7,966 nt of DNA, taken from the NCBI GenBank assembly GCA_023228295.1, contig JALOBP010000113.1:1-7966 (forward strand). The letters run 5' to 3'. How positions within the stretch are numbered: the first letter of the stretch is position 1; each line of letters starts with the position of its first letter. A program made the translations under genes and the position numbers. The DNA comes from Methanoregula sp. (GTDB taxonomy: Archaea > Halobacteriota > Methanomicrobia > Methanomicrobiales > Methanospirillaceae). Below are positions 1 to 5,475 of this stretch, one piece after another. The notes under the pieces were generated by a model that worked only from the letters and a program-made list of their open reading frames with translations, was not told the origin of the DNA and did not search any database.

Positions 1-20
1 ACGGGAAGGCAAGGTCACAT

Positions 21-47
21 CCCTGCGGGGGACGCGCGGGGTTTTTT
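21..47 (+). terminator. Terminator-like hairpin followed by a T-run
   Basis: The arms CCCTGCG (21-27) and CGCGGGG (35-41) can form a 7-bp stem with one G-U pair around a 7-nt loop. Six Ts (42-47) follow at once. This is the shape of an intrinsic terminator, and in archaea the T-run alone can terminate. It would end a forward transcript from a gene left of the window, which is not visible, so the assignment rests on structure only. Confidence 0.45.
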
Positions 48-187
48 ATACGAATCGGGAGAGAACGGATGACAGGGATAACGCAGAATGAAAGGTAGCA
101 TTTTAGGGGCCGATATCGCATTCTTCAGCCGGTTTTTGTCCGCTGAGCTGGAGTAATATCCCAGAGTTTCCATCAGGATAAATGACC

Positions 188-325
188 ATGGGATACACCA
201 TTACACGGGGAATTGTCATTTGCGACCGGTACCGGTCGTGTGCCGGGGCAAGCACCTGCGGACGCTTGCACAACCGCGAAGCTGCGTTTGAGCGATTCAG
301 ACAGAACGGAGAAACAACCTACTGA
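188..325 (+). pseudogene. Possible N-terminal fragment of a CGGC-domain (cysteine-rich) protein
   Basis: A short frame reads from ATG 188 (or ATG 182) to TGA 323-325, giving about 45 residues. An AGGA at 175-178 lies 9 nt before ATG 188, a usable ribosome binding site. The stretch GIVICDRYRSCAGASTC, then HNREAAFERF, resembles from memory the start of archaeal CGGC-domain proteins, which share a VICDRYR-CAG--C core followed by NREGAF. Those proteins run to about 110-130 residues and carry a later CGGCPG motif; here the frame stops first, and no continuation appears in the other two forward frames to 540. I therefore read it as a truncated remnant. The family call is recollection, not a search, and the CAG-to-Cys spacing is one residue longer than expected. 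Confidence 0.35.
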
Positions 326-478
326 TACCAGCTCACGGTTAAAAAGGGAACATACTCATGACGTTCTGACAGATCATGAGGCCATCAAACACTTCAATCG
401 CGTATTACGAAATCGTCAAAGGGAACCGGATAACCGAGATGGCAATTAATGACATCCGGCAATAAGCCAAGAGAGAGA

Positions 479-507
479 TTTACTATTTTCATTTAATTTT
501 TAGTAAA
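479..507 (+). promoter_or_regulatory. Candidate modA promoter: inverted repeat around a TATA-like box
   Basis: TTTACTA (479-485) and TAGTAAA (501-507) are perfect 7-bp inverted arms with a 15-bp spacer, a centre-to-centre distance of 22 bp or about two helical turns. Between them lies the AT-rich stretch TTTAATTTTT (492-501), a plausible TATA box that would place transcription start near 520-525. A dimeric regulator on this repeat would cover the TBP/TFB site. The arms do not match the bacterial ModE operator. A second TATA-like stretch (CTATATTA, 527-534) could instead serve a leaderless start at 559. Confidence 0.45.
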
Positions 508-540
508 GTGAATTCTAATTAATTAACTATATTAGGATAT

Positions 541-1404
541 ATGACACATATGAGCGTTATGAAAAAGATTCAGCAAACCTTCATGGTCACACTTCTGATT
601 GTCTGCACACTGGTTGCAGCCGGCTGCACGAGTTCCGCAACCACAGGAACACAATCATCATCCATTCCATCAACAACCATCATTCCTGCAACTCCGCAGG
701 AAAGCCTCATCGTGTATTCTGGAGCAGGGCTCAAAGCCCCGATGCAGGAGATCGGGCAGGTTTTTACTAAAGAGACCGGAATTGAGGTCCAGTATAATTT
801 TGCCGGGAGCGGGACGCACATTTCCCAGATGAACCTGACAAAGAAAGGAGATATCTTCATCACAGGCTCCACGGTTGAGTTCAAGAAAGCGCAGAACCAG
901 GGGCTCGTTGGGGATTATCAGCTGGTTGGGTATCATGTCCCTGTAATTGCGGTACAGAAAGGAAACCCGAAAAACATAACAACAATCCAGAACTTCGCAC
1001 AGCCCGATCTGAAGATTGCGCTGGGTGATGTCAGTGCCACGGCAATCGGGAAAGCAGGGCAAAAGATGTTTGAGAAATACCACATCACCGATGCGGTCGA
1101 GCAAAATGTCGTAACCCGTGCACCGACCATCAACGAACTTGTCATCATTATGAACACCGGGCAGGCAGATGCAGCTCTCCTCACCCTCGACCAGATCAAT
1201 GAAGAAACCATGGACGCCATCTCTATCCCGACCAGCGATAATGTCGTGCTCATCATCCCCGTCGGCGTTACAACGTTTACGAAAGACCCTGAAAGTGCAC
1301 AGAAGTTTGCAGACTTCGTTGCATCGGATGAAGGAAAAGCAATCTTTGTCAATCATGGCTTCCCCCGTTATCCTGACCCTGCTTACGCGGACGTCAAGCC
1401 ATAA
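541..1404 (+). CDS. modA: Molybdate/tungstate ABC transporter, substrate-binding lipoprotein
   Basis: This is the extracytoplasmic binding protein that captures an oxyanion, probably molybdate or tungstate, and delivers it to the ModB permease. It has an N-terminal signal peptide with a lipobox (LVAAGC, Cys29), a Ser/Thr-rich linker (about 30-52) and a type 2 periplasmic binding fold. Family signatures include VYSGAGLKAPMQEIG (58-72), FAGSGTHISQ (87-96), GDIFITGS (103-110) and RAPTINEL (193-200), the ModA/SBP_bac_11 pattern. The length of 287 aa is normal for a lipoprotein form. The start is uncertain: ATG 541 has AGGA only 3 nt upstream, ATG 550 has it 12 nt upstream, and ATG 559 gives the classic MKK signal-peptide start. 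It is the first gene of a four-gene operon that includes permease and ATPase. Sequence alone does not separate molybdate from tungstate. The family is sure, the substrate less so. Confidence 0.9.
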   Translation: MTHMSVMKKIQQTFMVTLLIVCTLVAAGCTSSATTGTQSSSIPSTTIIPATPQESLIVYSGAGLKAPMQEIGQVFTKETGIEVQYNFAGSGTHISQMNLTKKGDIFITGSTVEFKKAQNQGLVGDYQLVGYHVPVIAVQKGNPKNITTIQNFAQPDLKIALGDVSATAIGKAGQKMFEKYHITDAVEQNVVTRAPTINELVIIMNTGQADAALLTLDQINEETMDAISIPTSDNVVLIIPVGVTTFTKDPESAQKFADFVASDEGKAIFVNHGFPRYPDPAYADVKP

Positions 1405-1430
1405 GAAAAACATGAATAACGAGGATCACC

Positions 1431-1934
1431 ATGATGAATTTCACACCAATCGGCATCGCCCATTCACCATTCAGGAACGCCGGCGCTCCCCCGTTTCAGA
1501 GCACATTCTCGCAGGCAGAAGGACACATTGAGATCTTTCCGGAATTCAAGGAAGGGCTCACGAGCATCGATGGGTTCTCCCACCTCATCATCCTCTCCCA
1601 TTTCGATCGTGCAGAGCGGCAGGCACTGAGTGAAAAGCCATTATCAGACGGAGAAACGAACCATGGGATCTTTGCTACCCGCCACTTCAACCGCCCCAAT
1701 CCAATCGGTATCTCCTACGTAGCGCTCAACAGGGTGGAGGGAGGGATGCTCCATGTCACCGGTCTGGATCTTCTTGATGGAACACCAATCCTTGATGTCA
1801 AACCCTATGTGCCGGCATTCGACAGTATCCCTCATGCTGTCACCGGATGGGTATCTACCCGTCACATTGAAAACATCCGGGAGACAAGTATCCGCGCCCA
1901 ACAGGACATCATCAAAACTCAACAGTCCCGGTAA
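1431..1934 (+). CDS. trmO: TrmO/TsaA-family tRNA methyltransferase, single-domain form
   Basis: The TrmO (TsaA, YaeB, VirR) family uses S-adenosylmethionine to methylate N6 of threonylcarbamoyl-adenosine at tRNA position 37, in the cytoplasm. Diagnostic stretches are IGIAHSPFRN (7-16), GIFATRHFNRPNPIGIS (79-95) and LDLLDGTPILDVKPYVPAFD (112-131), all hallmarks of the family fold. At 167 aa it has only the beta-barrel catalytic domain; E. coli TrmO, about 235 aa, carries an extra C-terminal domain. GAGG at 1421-1424 lies 6 nt before ATG 1431; ATG 1434 is an alternative. It sits 26 nt after modA and 17 nt before modB, so it is almost certainly cotranscribed with the transporter, an unexpected partner for a tRNA enzyme. 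Family membership is clear; activity on tRNA here is inferred. Confidence 0.87.
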   Translation: MMNFTPIGIAHSPFRNAGAPPFQSTFSQAEGHIEIFPEFKEGLTSIDGFSHLIILSHFDRAERQALSEKPLSDGETNHGIFATRHFNRPNPIGISYVALNRVEGGMLHVTGLDLLDGTPILDVKPYVPAFDSIPHAVTGWVSTRHIENIRETSIRAQQDIIKTQQSR

Positions 1935-1951
1935 TCTGGAGAGGACAGTAG

Positions 1952-2725
1952 ATGCGAAGGATATCGCTCTCCCTCACATACCTGATTTTTCTGAGCATCA
2001 GCGCAATCATTTTAGGTCTGGTTTTTTATTCCCCCATGCCGTCCCTTGCTGGAAGTCTTGCGAACCATGAAATCCAGTTCGCGGTGATGCTCAGTCTTGT
2101 AACGAGCGTTCTCTCAACCCTCATCTGTATCGCGATAGCCATTCCGGTTGCCTATGCACTTGCCCGATACGAGTTTTTCGGAAAACGGGTAACAACGCTT
2201 GCCCTGACCCTCCCCCTTACCCTTCCGCCGCTGGTTGCCGGCATAGCACTCCTCCTCTTCTTTGGTACAACGCCGTGGGGCAAGGCTCTGGAAGCCGCAG
2301 GTTTTGCGGTAATTTTCACACCGCTGGGCATCATTGTTGCCGAGGTGTTCGTGAACATTCCGTATATGATCCGTATCCTGCGATCTGCATTCTCCACGAT
2401 TAACCCACGATACGAACATGTAGCAAAGACCCTCGGCTGCACTGACACCGGTGCCTTTTGCAAAGTCACCCTGCCGATGGCACGCCACGGCCTCCTTGCC
2501 GGTGCAGTTATCACATGGTCAAAGGCAATGGGGGAATTCGGGGCGGTGTTGATGGTTGCCGGTGCTACAACCATGAAGACCGAGACACTGCCGATCGCAC
2601 TCTATCTTAATATCTCGACTGGCGATCTGGATCTCGCGGTAGCAGCCGCGACCATCCTGATCCTGATTTCACTCATTACCCTGTGCGTGGTGGAATACTT
2701 CGACCGGGGCGTGCACGTTTTTTAG
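1952..2725 (+). CDS. modB: Molybdate/tungstate ABC transporter, permease subunit
   Basis: This is the membrane channel of the oxyanion importer, working as a dimer with two ModC ATPases. The 257-aa protein shows about six hydrophobic segments (roughly 7-34, 42-71, 79-105, 115-140, 179-205 and 226-249), the usual number for ModB/WtpB. The cytoplasmic coupling loop that docks on the ATPase is visible at about 154-175, with the pattern YEHVAKTLGCTDTGAFCKVT followed by LP, the EAA---G motif of the BPD_transp_1 family. A strong ribosome binding site (GGAGAGGA, 1938-1945) lies 6 nt before ATG 1952. It lies 17 nt after the TrmO-like gene and 13 nt before modC. ModB and WtpB permeases cannot be told apart here. 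Confidence 0.92.
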   Translation: MRRISLSLTYLIFLSISAIILGLVFYSPMPSLAGSLANHEIQFAVMLSLVTSVLSTLICIAIAIPVAYALARYEFFGKRVTTLALTLPLTLPPLVAGIALLLFFGTTPWGKALEAAGFAVIFTPLGIIVAEVFVNIPYMIRILRSAFSTINPRYEHVAKTLGCTDTGAFCKVTLPMARHGLLAGAVITWSKAMGEFGAVLMVAGATTMKTETLPIALYLNISTGDLDLAVAAATILILISLITLCVVEYFDRGVHVF

Positions 2726-2738
2726 GGGGTTACTGGAA

Positions 2739-3815
2739 ATGCTGCGTATTAAATCCCTCTCCGTAACCCTTGGCGGGTTTGCAGTACGGGACGTGTCGCT
2801 TGAGATCCAGCGTGGCGAATATTTCATCATTCTCGGCCCGACCGGTGCGGGAAAGACCATCCTCCTAGAGACCATTGCGGGAATTCAAGCACCGGATACC
2901 GGGATAATCCTCCTTGGCAACCGGGATATAACTTCAACAGAACCTCGCCTGCGGAATATCGGGATAGTATACCAGGACTATATGCTCTTCCCTCACCTGA
3001 CAGTAAAGGACAATATCGCGTTCGGGCTGAACCAGAGAAAAATACCCATTGATCAACAGCACGCCATCATTGACGAAATGTGCACACTGCTGGAGATCGC
3101 CCACCTCTCCGGAAGGTATCCAGGATCCCTTTCCGGGGGCGAACAACAACGGGTTGCACTGGCCCGCGCACTTGTCCTGAAACCTGAAATCCTTCTCCTT
3201 GATGAACCGATGAGCGCGCTTGACGGACGGACGCGGGAGCGGATGCGTATGGAACTCTCCCGCATCCGAAGGCTCACCGGGACCACCATCGTCCAGATTA
3301 CGCATCATTTTGACGATGTCTTTACGCTTGCCGATCGTATTGCGATCATGCGGGAGGGCCGGATTGTCCAGGTAGGGGAGACCTCGGAGGTTTTCCTCCA
3401 TCCTATCGATACCTTTGTTGCAGAATTCCTTGGAATCGGTAATCTCATAAAGGGGCAATCGTCCAGAAGCGGGAATATTGCCAGGATCACGACCGGGTCC
3501 GGCCCGGTCTTCTATGCCGCTTCATCAATTTATGGGGAGGTGGTTGCCACACTGCATCCCGAAGACGTGATCCTGTCGCAGGAGCCGTTCACATCCAGCG
3601 CCCGAAATTGTCTTTTAGGGGTCGTTTCAGAGATTATTCCGATTGGGAGTACGGTCAGGGTCATTATCGATGTGGGGTTCCCGCTCATGGCGCTCCTGAC
3701 CCGGGAAAGCTGTCACGACCTGCATCTTGGACAAGGTTGCCGGGTGTACGCCACATTTAAAGCATCCGCAGTGCATGTAATTCCGGTCACGCCGCAGGAG
3801 TGTAAAAAGAATTAA
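2739..3815 (+). CDS. modC: Molybdate/tungstate ABC transporter, ATP-binding subunit with TOBE domain
   Basis: This ATPase drives ModB. The nucleotide-binding domain contains Walker A GPTGAGKT (33-40), Q-loop Gln79, signature LSGGEQQ (131-137), Walker B ILLLDE (151-156), D-loop SALD (159-162) and H-loop His189. The C-terminal part (about 289-349) is a TOBE/Mop-type beta domain, typical of the oxyanion and CUT1 ATPases, where bound oxyanion can regulate transport. The H-loop reads THHFDD rather than the common THD--EA form, a mild variation that keeps the catalytic histidine. The stop codon of modB (TAG, 2723-2725) overlaps the ribosome binding site AGGGGG (2724-2729), 9 nt before ATG 2739, which suggests tight translational linkage. 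Length 358 aa is normal. The gene ends 20 nt from the convergent metallo-hydrolase gene. Confidence 0.93.
   Translation: MLRIKSLSVTLGGFAVRDVSLEIQRGEYFIILGPTGAGKTILLETIAGIQAPDTGIILLGNRDITSTEPRLRNIGIVYQDYMLFPHLTVKDNIAFGLNQRKIPIDQQHAIIDEMCTLLEIAHLSGRYPGSLSGGEQQRVALARALVLKPEILLLDEPMSALDGRTRERMRMELSRIRRLTGTTIVQITHHFDDVFTLADRIAIMREGRIVQVGETSEVFLHPIDTFVAEFLGIGNLIKGQSSRSGNIARITTGSGPVFYAASSIYGEVVATLHPEDVILSQEPFTSSARNCLLGVVSEIIPIGSTVRVIIDVGFPLMALLTRESCHDLHLGQGCRVYATFKASAVHVIPVTPQECKKN
3803..3811 (-). terminator. T-run that could end the minus-strand metallo-hydrolase transcript
   Basis: Read on the minus strand, the bases just past the metallo-hydrolase stop contain TTCTTTTTA, about 25 nt beyond the stop and inside the 3' end of modC. 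Archaeal RNA polymerase can terminate at such T-runs without a hairpin. No comparable T-run exists on the plus strand between the two convergent stops. Support is weak because only a short run is involved. Confidence 0.3.
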
Positions 3816-3835
3816 AGCCTGCACCGGGTGTAACC

Positions 3836-4690
3836 CTACCACTCCAGTTTCATTCCAACGCCGGCTTCCTGCATAGGACAAAAATCTGCAAGCGCGATCT
3901 TCGCGGCAAGCGATGTGCAATGGCAGGCATACACAGCACCCGGGTGAAGGCGGTTGAGGTATTTTCCCGTCTTTTCCAATCGCTTCGGTTCCGGTGTGAG
4001 AAGGTGGAACCCCCCGATAATGTCCCGGACATGTTTTTCGTTACAGGTTTCCCGTGCGTACTCCGTGATGTTGCAGATCCCGGCGTGCGAACATCCGGAG
4101 ATGATAACCAGCCCCTCTTCCGAGCGGAACGCAAGGGCGGAGTCGTCGAGGAGATGATCGGGCTCCCTGCTGCCATCCGGCAGGACTATCTTCCGCTTCC
4201 CCAAATCACCCGCCTCGAACGGGAACCTGCGGGGAATTTCTCCAAGGAAGACAAGGTCACCCGTGATCCAGACAGGTTTATCGGAAAGGTTCACCACAAA
4301 CTGCCTCCGCACCTCCTCTTCGGAAAGGATTGAACCGATGTTTTCAAGCGGTTGTTTCTCCTTGGGGTAAAAACAGCGGGGGTGGGCAACCAGTTCCGGT
4401 ATATTGTGAGGCTGATCCTCAATCTTTGCTTCATTCAGGAGCCGGATCAGCGAAACGAGCCCCCCGGTATGATCGAGATGCCCGTGCGAGAGCACGACAT
4501 AGTCCAGATCCAGCAGGCTGATCTGCATCTTCTCTGCATTCCGCAGGAAAACATCAGAATACCCGGTGTCGAAGAGGATCTTTTTTCCGTCGGTTTCCAA
4601 AAGGAACGAGAGGGCAGGCTCAGCCGTGAAATACCGGTCTGTAAGCGTTGAGTTATCAACAAGAACTGTGAGGGAGAGCCGGGGCGTCAT
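3836..4690 (-). CDS. Metallo-beta-lactamase-fold hydrolase, dihydropterin-RFAP synthase-like (COG1237 type)
   Basis: A 284-aa cytoplasmic protein with the metallo-beta-lactamase fold. The metal-binding motif SHGHLDH is at 68-74 (His69, His71, Asp73, His74), with further likely ligands in GCSHAG (His202) and GGFHL (His229); ACHCT near the C-terminus (His257) is also typical. GCSHAGICN and GGFHL are hallmarks of the COG1237 family. A Methanocaldococcus member, MJ0301, was reported to make the 7,8-dihydropterin-6-methyl ribofuranosyl-aminobenzene phosphate intermediate of methanopterin synthesis. Many paralogues exist, so that role is only the best guess. No signal peptide is seen. ATG (4688-4690) has no convincing ribosome binding site, but a TATA-like box stands about 67 nt upstream. 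It is transcribed alone, facing modC and diverging from the metal regulator gene. Confidence 0.85.
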   Translation of the reverse strand: MTPRLSLTVLVDNSTLTDRYFTAEPALSFLLETDGKKILFDTGYSDVFLRNAEKMQISLLDLDYVVLSHGHLDHTGGLVSLIRLLNEAKIEDQPHNIPELVAHPRCFYPKEKQPLENIGSILSEEEVRRQFVVNLSDKPVWITGDLVFLGEIPRRFPFEAGDLGKRKIVLPDGSREPDHLLDDSALAFRSEEGLVIISGCSHAGICNITEYARETCNEKHVRDIIGGFHLLTPEPKRLEKTGKYLNRLHPGAVYACHCTSLAAKIALADFCPMQEAGVGMKLEW

Positions 4691-4756
4691 GGAAGAGTAT
4701 CTCGAAAGAGAACGTGATGAGCCTTTTGTTTTCTTAAATGAAACGCAGGGACTTTT

Positions 4757-4764
4757 TTATAAAC
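4757..4764 (-). promoter_or_regulatory. TATA-like box for the metallo-hydrolase gene
   Basis: On the minus strand the sequence reads GGTTTATAAAAAAGT, a good match to the archaeal TATA box, centred about 70 nt before the ATG at 4690. Transcription would start near 4733, leaving a leader of about 40 nt. The core TTTATAAA is itself palindromic, so orientation comes from the gene position rather than the box. Confidence 0.45.
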
Positions 4765-4796
4765 CTCTCACTCTCGCAGGCAAAATAAAAGAACCA

Positions 4797-4812
4797 GGAA
4801 AAAATTTTTTCC
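4797..4812. repeat. Perfect 16-bp A6T6 palindrome in the divergent intergenic region
   Basis: GGAAAAAATTTTTTCC is a perfect palindrome about 33 bp upstream of the metallo-hydrolase TATA box and about 170 bp before the regulator gene. No gene reads into it from either side, so a terminator role is unlikely. A regulatory or DNA-shape element for the minus-strand promoter is the simplest reading, but nothing identifies a binding protein. Confidence 0.4.
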
Positions 4813-4932
4813 CATCAGGATCGTCCCGGGGTCAGAATGTCCCGGCCGGTGCAAATGGTGCCCGGGACCGGATGGGGGGGTCAACCAAAAGCAACACCCC
4901 GGCCGCATAACCGGTATGACGTCCCCCGGATC

Positions 4933-4949
4933 TTTGGACTGACACCAAA
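4933..4949 (+). promoter_or_regulatory. Candidate operator, copy 1 (TTTGG-N7-CCAAA)
   Basis: TTTGGACTGACACCAAA is a 17-bp interrupted palindrome with 5-bp arms and a 7-bp spacer. It directly abuts the TATA-like box of the regulator gene, where a bound dimer would block TFB/TBP. A second copy sharing 14 of 17 bases precedes znuA (5457-5473). Size and symmetry suit a dimeric DtxR/MntR-type repressor, so autoregulation by the gene at 4982 is the natural inference. Confidence 0.6.
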
Positions 4950-4957
4950 CTTTATTC
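4950..4957 (+). promoter_or_regulatory. TATA-like box of the regulator gene
   Basis: CTTTATTC lies 25-32 nt before ATG 4982, the normal TATA-to-start-site distance in archaea. No ribosome binding site precedes that ATG, so transcription probably begins at or next to the start codon, giving a leaderless mRNA. Confidence 0.45.
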
Positions 4958-4981
4958 TGGATTACATGCAAACACTCCGGC

Positions 4982-5425
4982 ATGGAGCCCGAGTGCGGCC
5001 TTGCCCTCTCTGCCAGGAAAGTTGAGTATATCAAATTCATCTTCGAGACCGGGGGGACGGTAAGGACAACCATGATCGCAACGGCGTTCAGCGTCGATCC
5101 TTCGACTATTACAAAAACCCTCGCTGAACTTGCTGCCGGCGGGTACATCCGGCATGTCCCGTACCATGGCGTCTGCCTGACCGAAACCGGCGAGCGGCAT
5201 GCAGAGTTCCTGATCAAACGGCACCGGATTCTCAGCCTCATGCTCGTGCGGAACGGGCTTCTCCCGGAGGAGGCCTGCAGGGAGGCTTCCCAGTTCGAGA
5301 GCCTTGTCTCGAAAAAGGCGGTCGACCGGATCTGCCATTTCATGGGGCACCCCCGGCAGGGCATCTGCGGAGAGATCACCCACGACAACGACTGCCTTGA
5401 GCGGGAAGAGGGTGCGTCATCCTGA
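4982..5425 (+). CDS. DtxR/MntR-family metal-dependent transcriptional regulator
   Basis: A 147-aa DNA-binding protein that would sense a metal and repress uptake genes. The N-terminal half (about 12-70) is a winged helix-turn-helix with likely recognition helix SVDPSTITKTLAELAAGGY (37-55). It leads through CLTETGERHAEF into the dimerisation/metal domain (LIKRHRILSLMLVRNGLLP, then EASQFESLVSKKAVDRI, then GHP). By hand alignment with B. subtilis MntR, only His81 and Glu106 of the six metal ligands are kept (His77 and Glu102 there); Asp8, Glu11, Glu99 and His103 correspond to Glu15, Lys18, Ser103 and Ser107. The protein instead has six cysteines (5, 65, 99, 118, 129, 138). It lacks a C-terminal SH3-like domain. 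ATG 4982 is the only reasonable start: the frame opens after a stop at 4940. The gene ends 50 nt before znuA, whose promoter shares its operator-like motif. Confidence 0.83.
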   Translation: MEPECGLALSARKVEYIKFIFETGGTVRTTMIATAFSVDPSTITKTLAELAAGGYIRHVPYHGVCLTETGERHAEFLIKRHRILSLMLVRNGLLPEEACREASQFESLVSKKAVDRICHFMGHPRQGICGEITHDNDCLEREEGASS

Positions 5426-5432
5426 CAGACCG

Positions 5433-5442
5433 GTTTTTACTT
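5433..5442 (+). promoter_or_regulatory. T-rich stretch between regulator and znuA: possible TATA box or terminator
   Basis: GTTTTTACTT lies just after the regulator stop (5423-5425). As a TATA-like box it would place a start site near 5462-5466, inside the operator-like motif at 5457-5473. As a five-T run it could also end the regulator transcript. The two readings are compatible, and sequence alone does not decide. Confidence 0.25.
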
Positions 5443-5456
5443 ACGGAAATACAAGA

Positions 5457-5473
5457 TTTGGATAGACCCCAAA
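5457..5473 (+). promoter_or_regulatory. Candidate operator, copy 2 (TTTGG-N7-CCAAA)
   Basis: TTTGGATAGACCCCAAA repeats the motif at 4933-4949 with identical 5-bp arms, identical 7-bp spacing and matches at four of the seven spacer bases. It ends 2 nt before ATG 5476 of znuA. Its place between a T-rich promoter candidate and the start codon suits repression of the importer genes. It also makes the in-frame TTG at 5458 an unlikely start, since that codon would lie within the operator. Confidence 0.6.
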
Positions 5474-5475
5474 AA

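Larger units (their letters stand above)
1..540. other. Gene-poor leader region upstream of the modA operon
   Basis: No intact gene is supported here. All three forward frames are closed by stops between 70 and 98, so any gene entering from the left ends by then. The recognisable items are a hairpin plus T-run at 21-47, a possible CGGC-like gene fragment at 188-325, and an AT-rich promoter zone from about 479. The part from 326 to 478 holds only short open frames that match no family I recognise; a 29-codon frame at 376-465 is the most protein-like, but there is no support for its expression. Confidence 0.5.

Noticed and set aside
103..219. 38-aa minus-strand frame starting MTIPRVMVYP and ending EECDIGP
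   Set aside because: It reads like protein but has no ribosome binding site, no recognisable family, and overlaps the better-supported forward fragment at 188-325.
223..238. Perfect 16-bp palindrome CGACCGGTACCGGTCG
   Set aside because: It falls inside the CGGC-like fragment and coincides with codons for DRYRS, so coding constraint explains it as well as any binding site does.
213..449. 78-aa forward open frame in the leader region
   Set aside because: Its composition is polar and low in hydrophobic residues, it matches no family I recognise, it lacks a ribosome binding site, and it overlaps the more protein-like CGGC-like frame.
376..465. 29-codon forward frame containing YYEIVKGNRITEMAINDIRQ
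   Set aside because: Protein-like composition, but too short to assign, with no clear ribosome binding site or family match.
670..1413. 247-aa minus-strand frame opposite modA
   Set aside because: It is the shadow of a clearly recognised gene on the plus strand and shows no family features.
3826..3836. GGGT-N3-ACCC hairpin between the convergent modC and metallo-hydrolase stops
   Set aside because: The 4-bp stem is too weak and no T-run follows on the plus strand, so it is not a credible terminator.
3920..4333. 137-aa forward frame inside the metallo-hydrolase region
   Set aside because: It is antisense to a gene with all metallo-beta-lactamase motifs and has no recognisable domain.
4566..4910. 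114-aa forward frame across the metallo-hydrolase start and intergenic region
   Set aside because: It overlaps the promoter and the N-terminus of the minus-strand gene, ends in low-complexity coding, and has no family match.
4826..4930. GC-rich stretch with several CCGG and G/C runs in the divergent intergenic region
   Set aside because: I could not build a convincing hairpin or a repeated operator from it; the CCGG words are common throughout this GC-rich genome.
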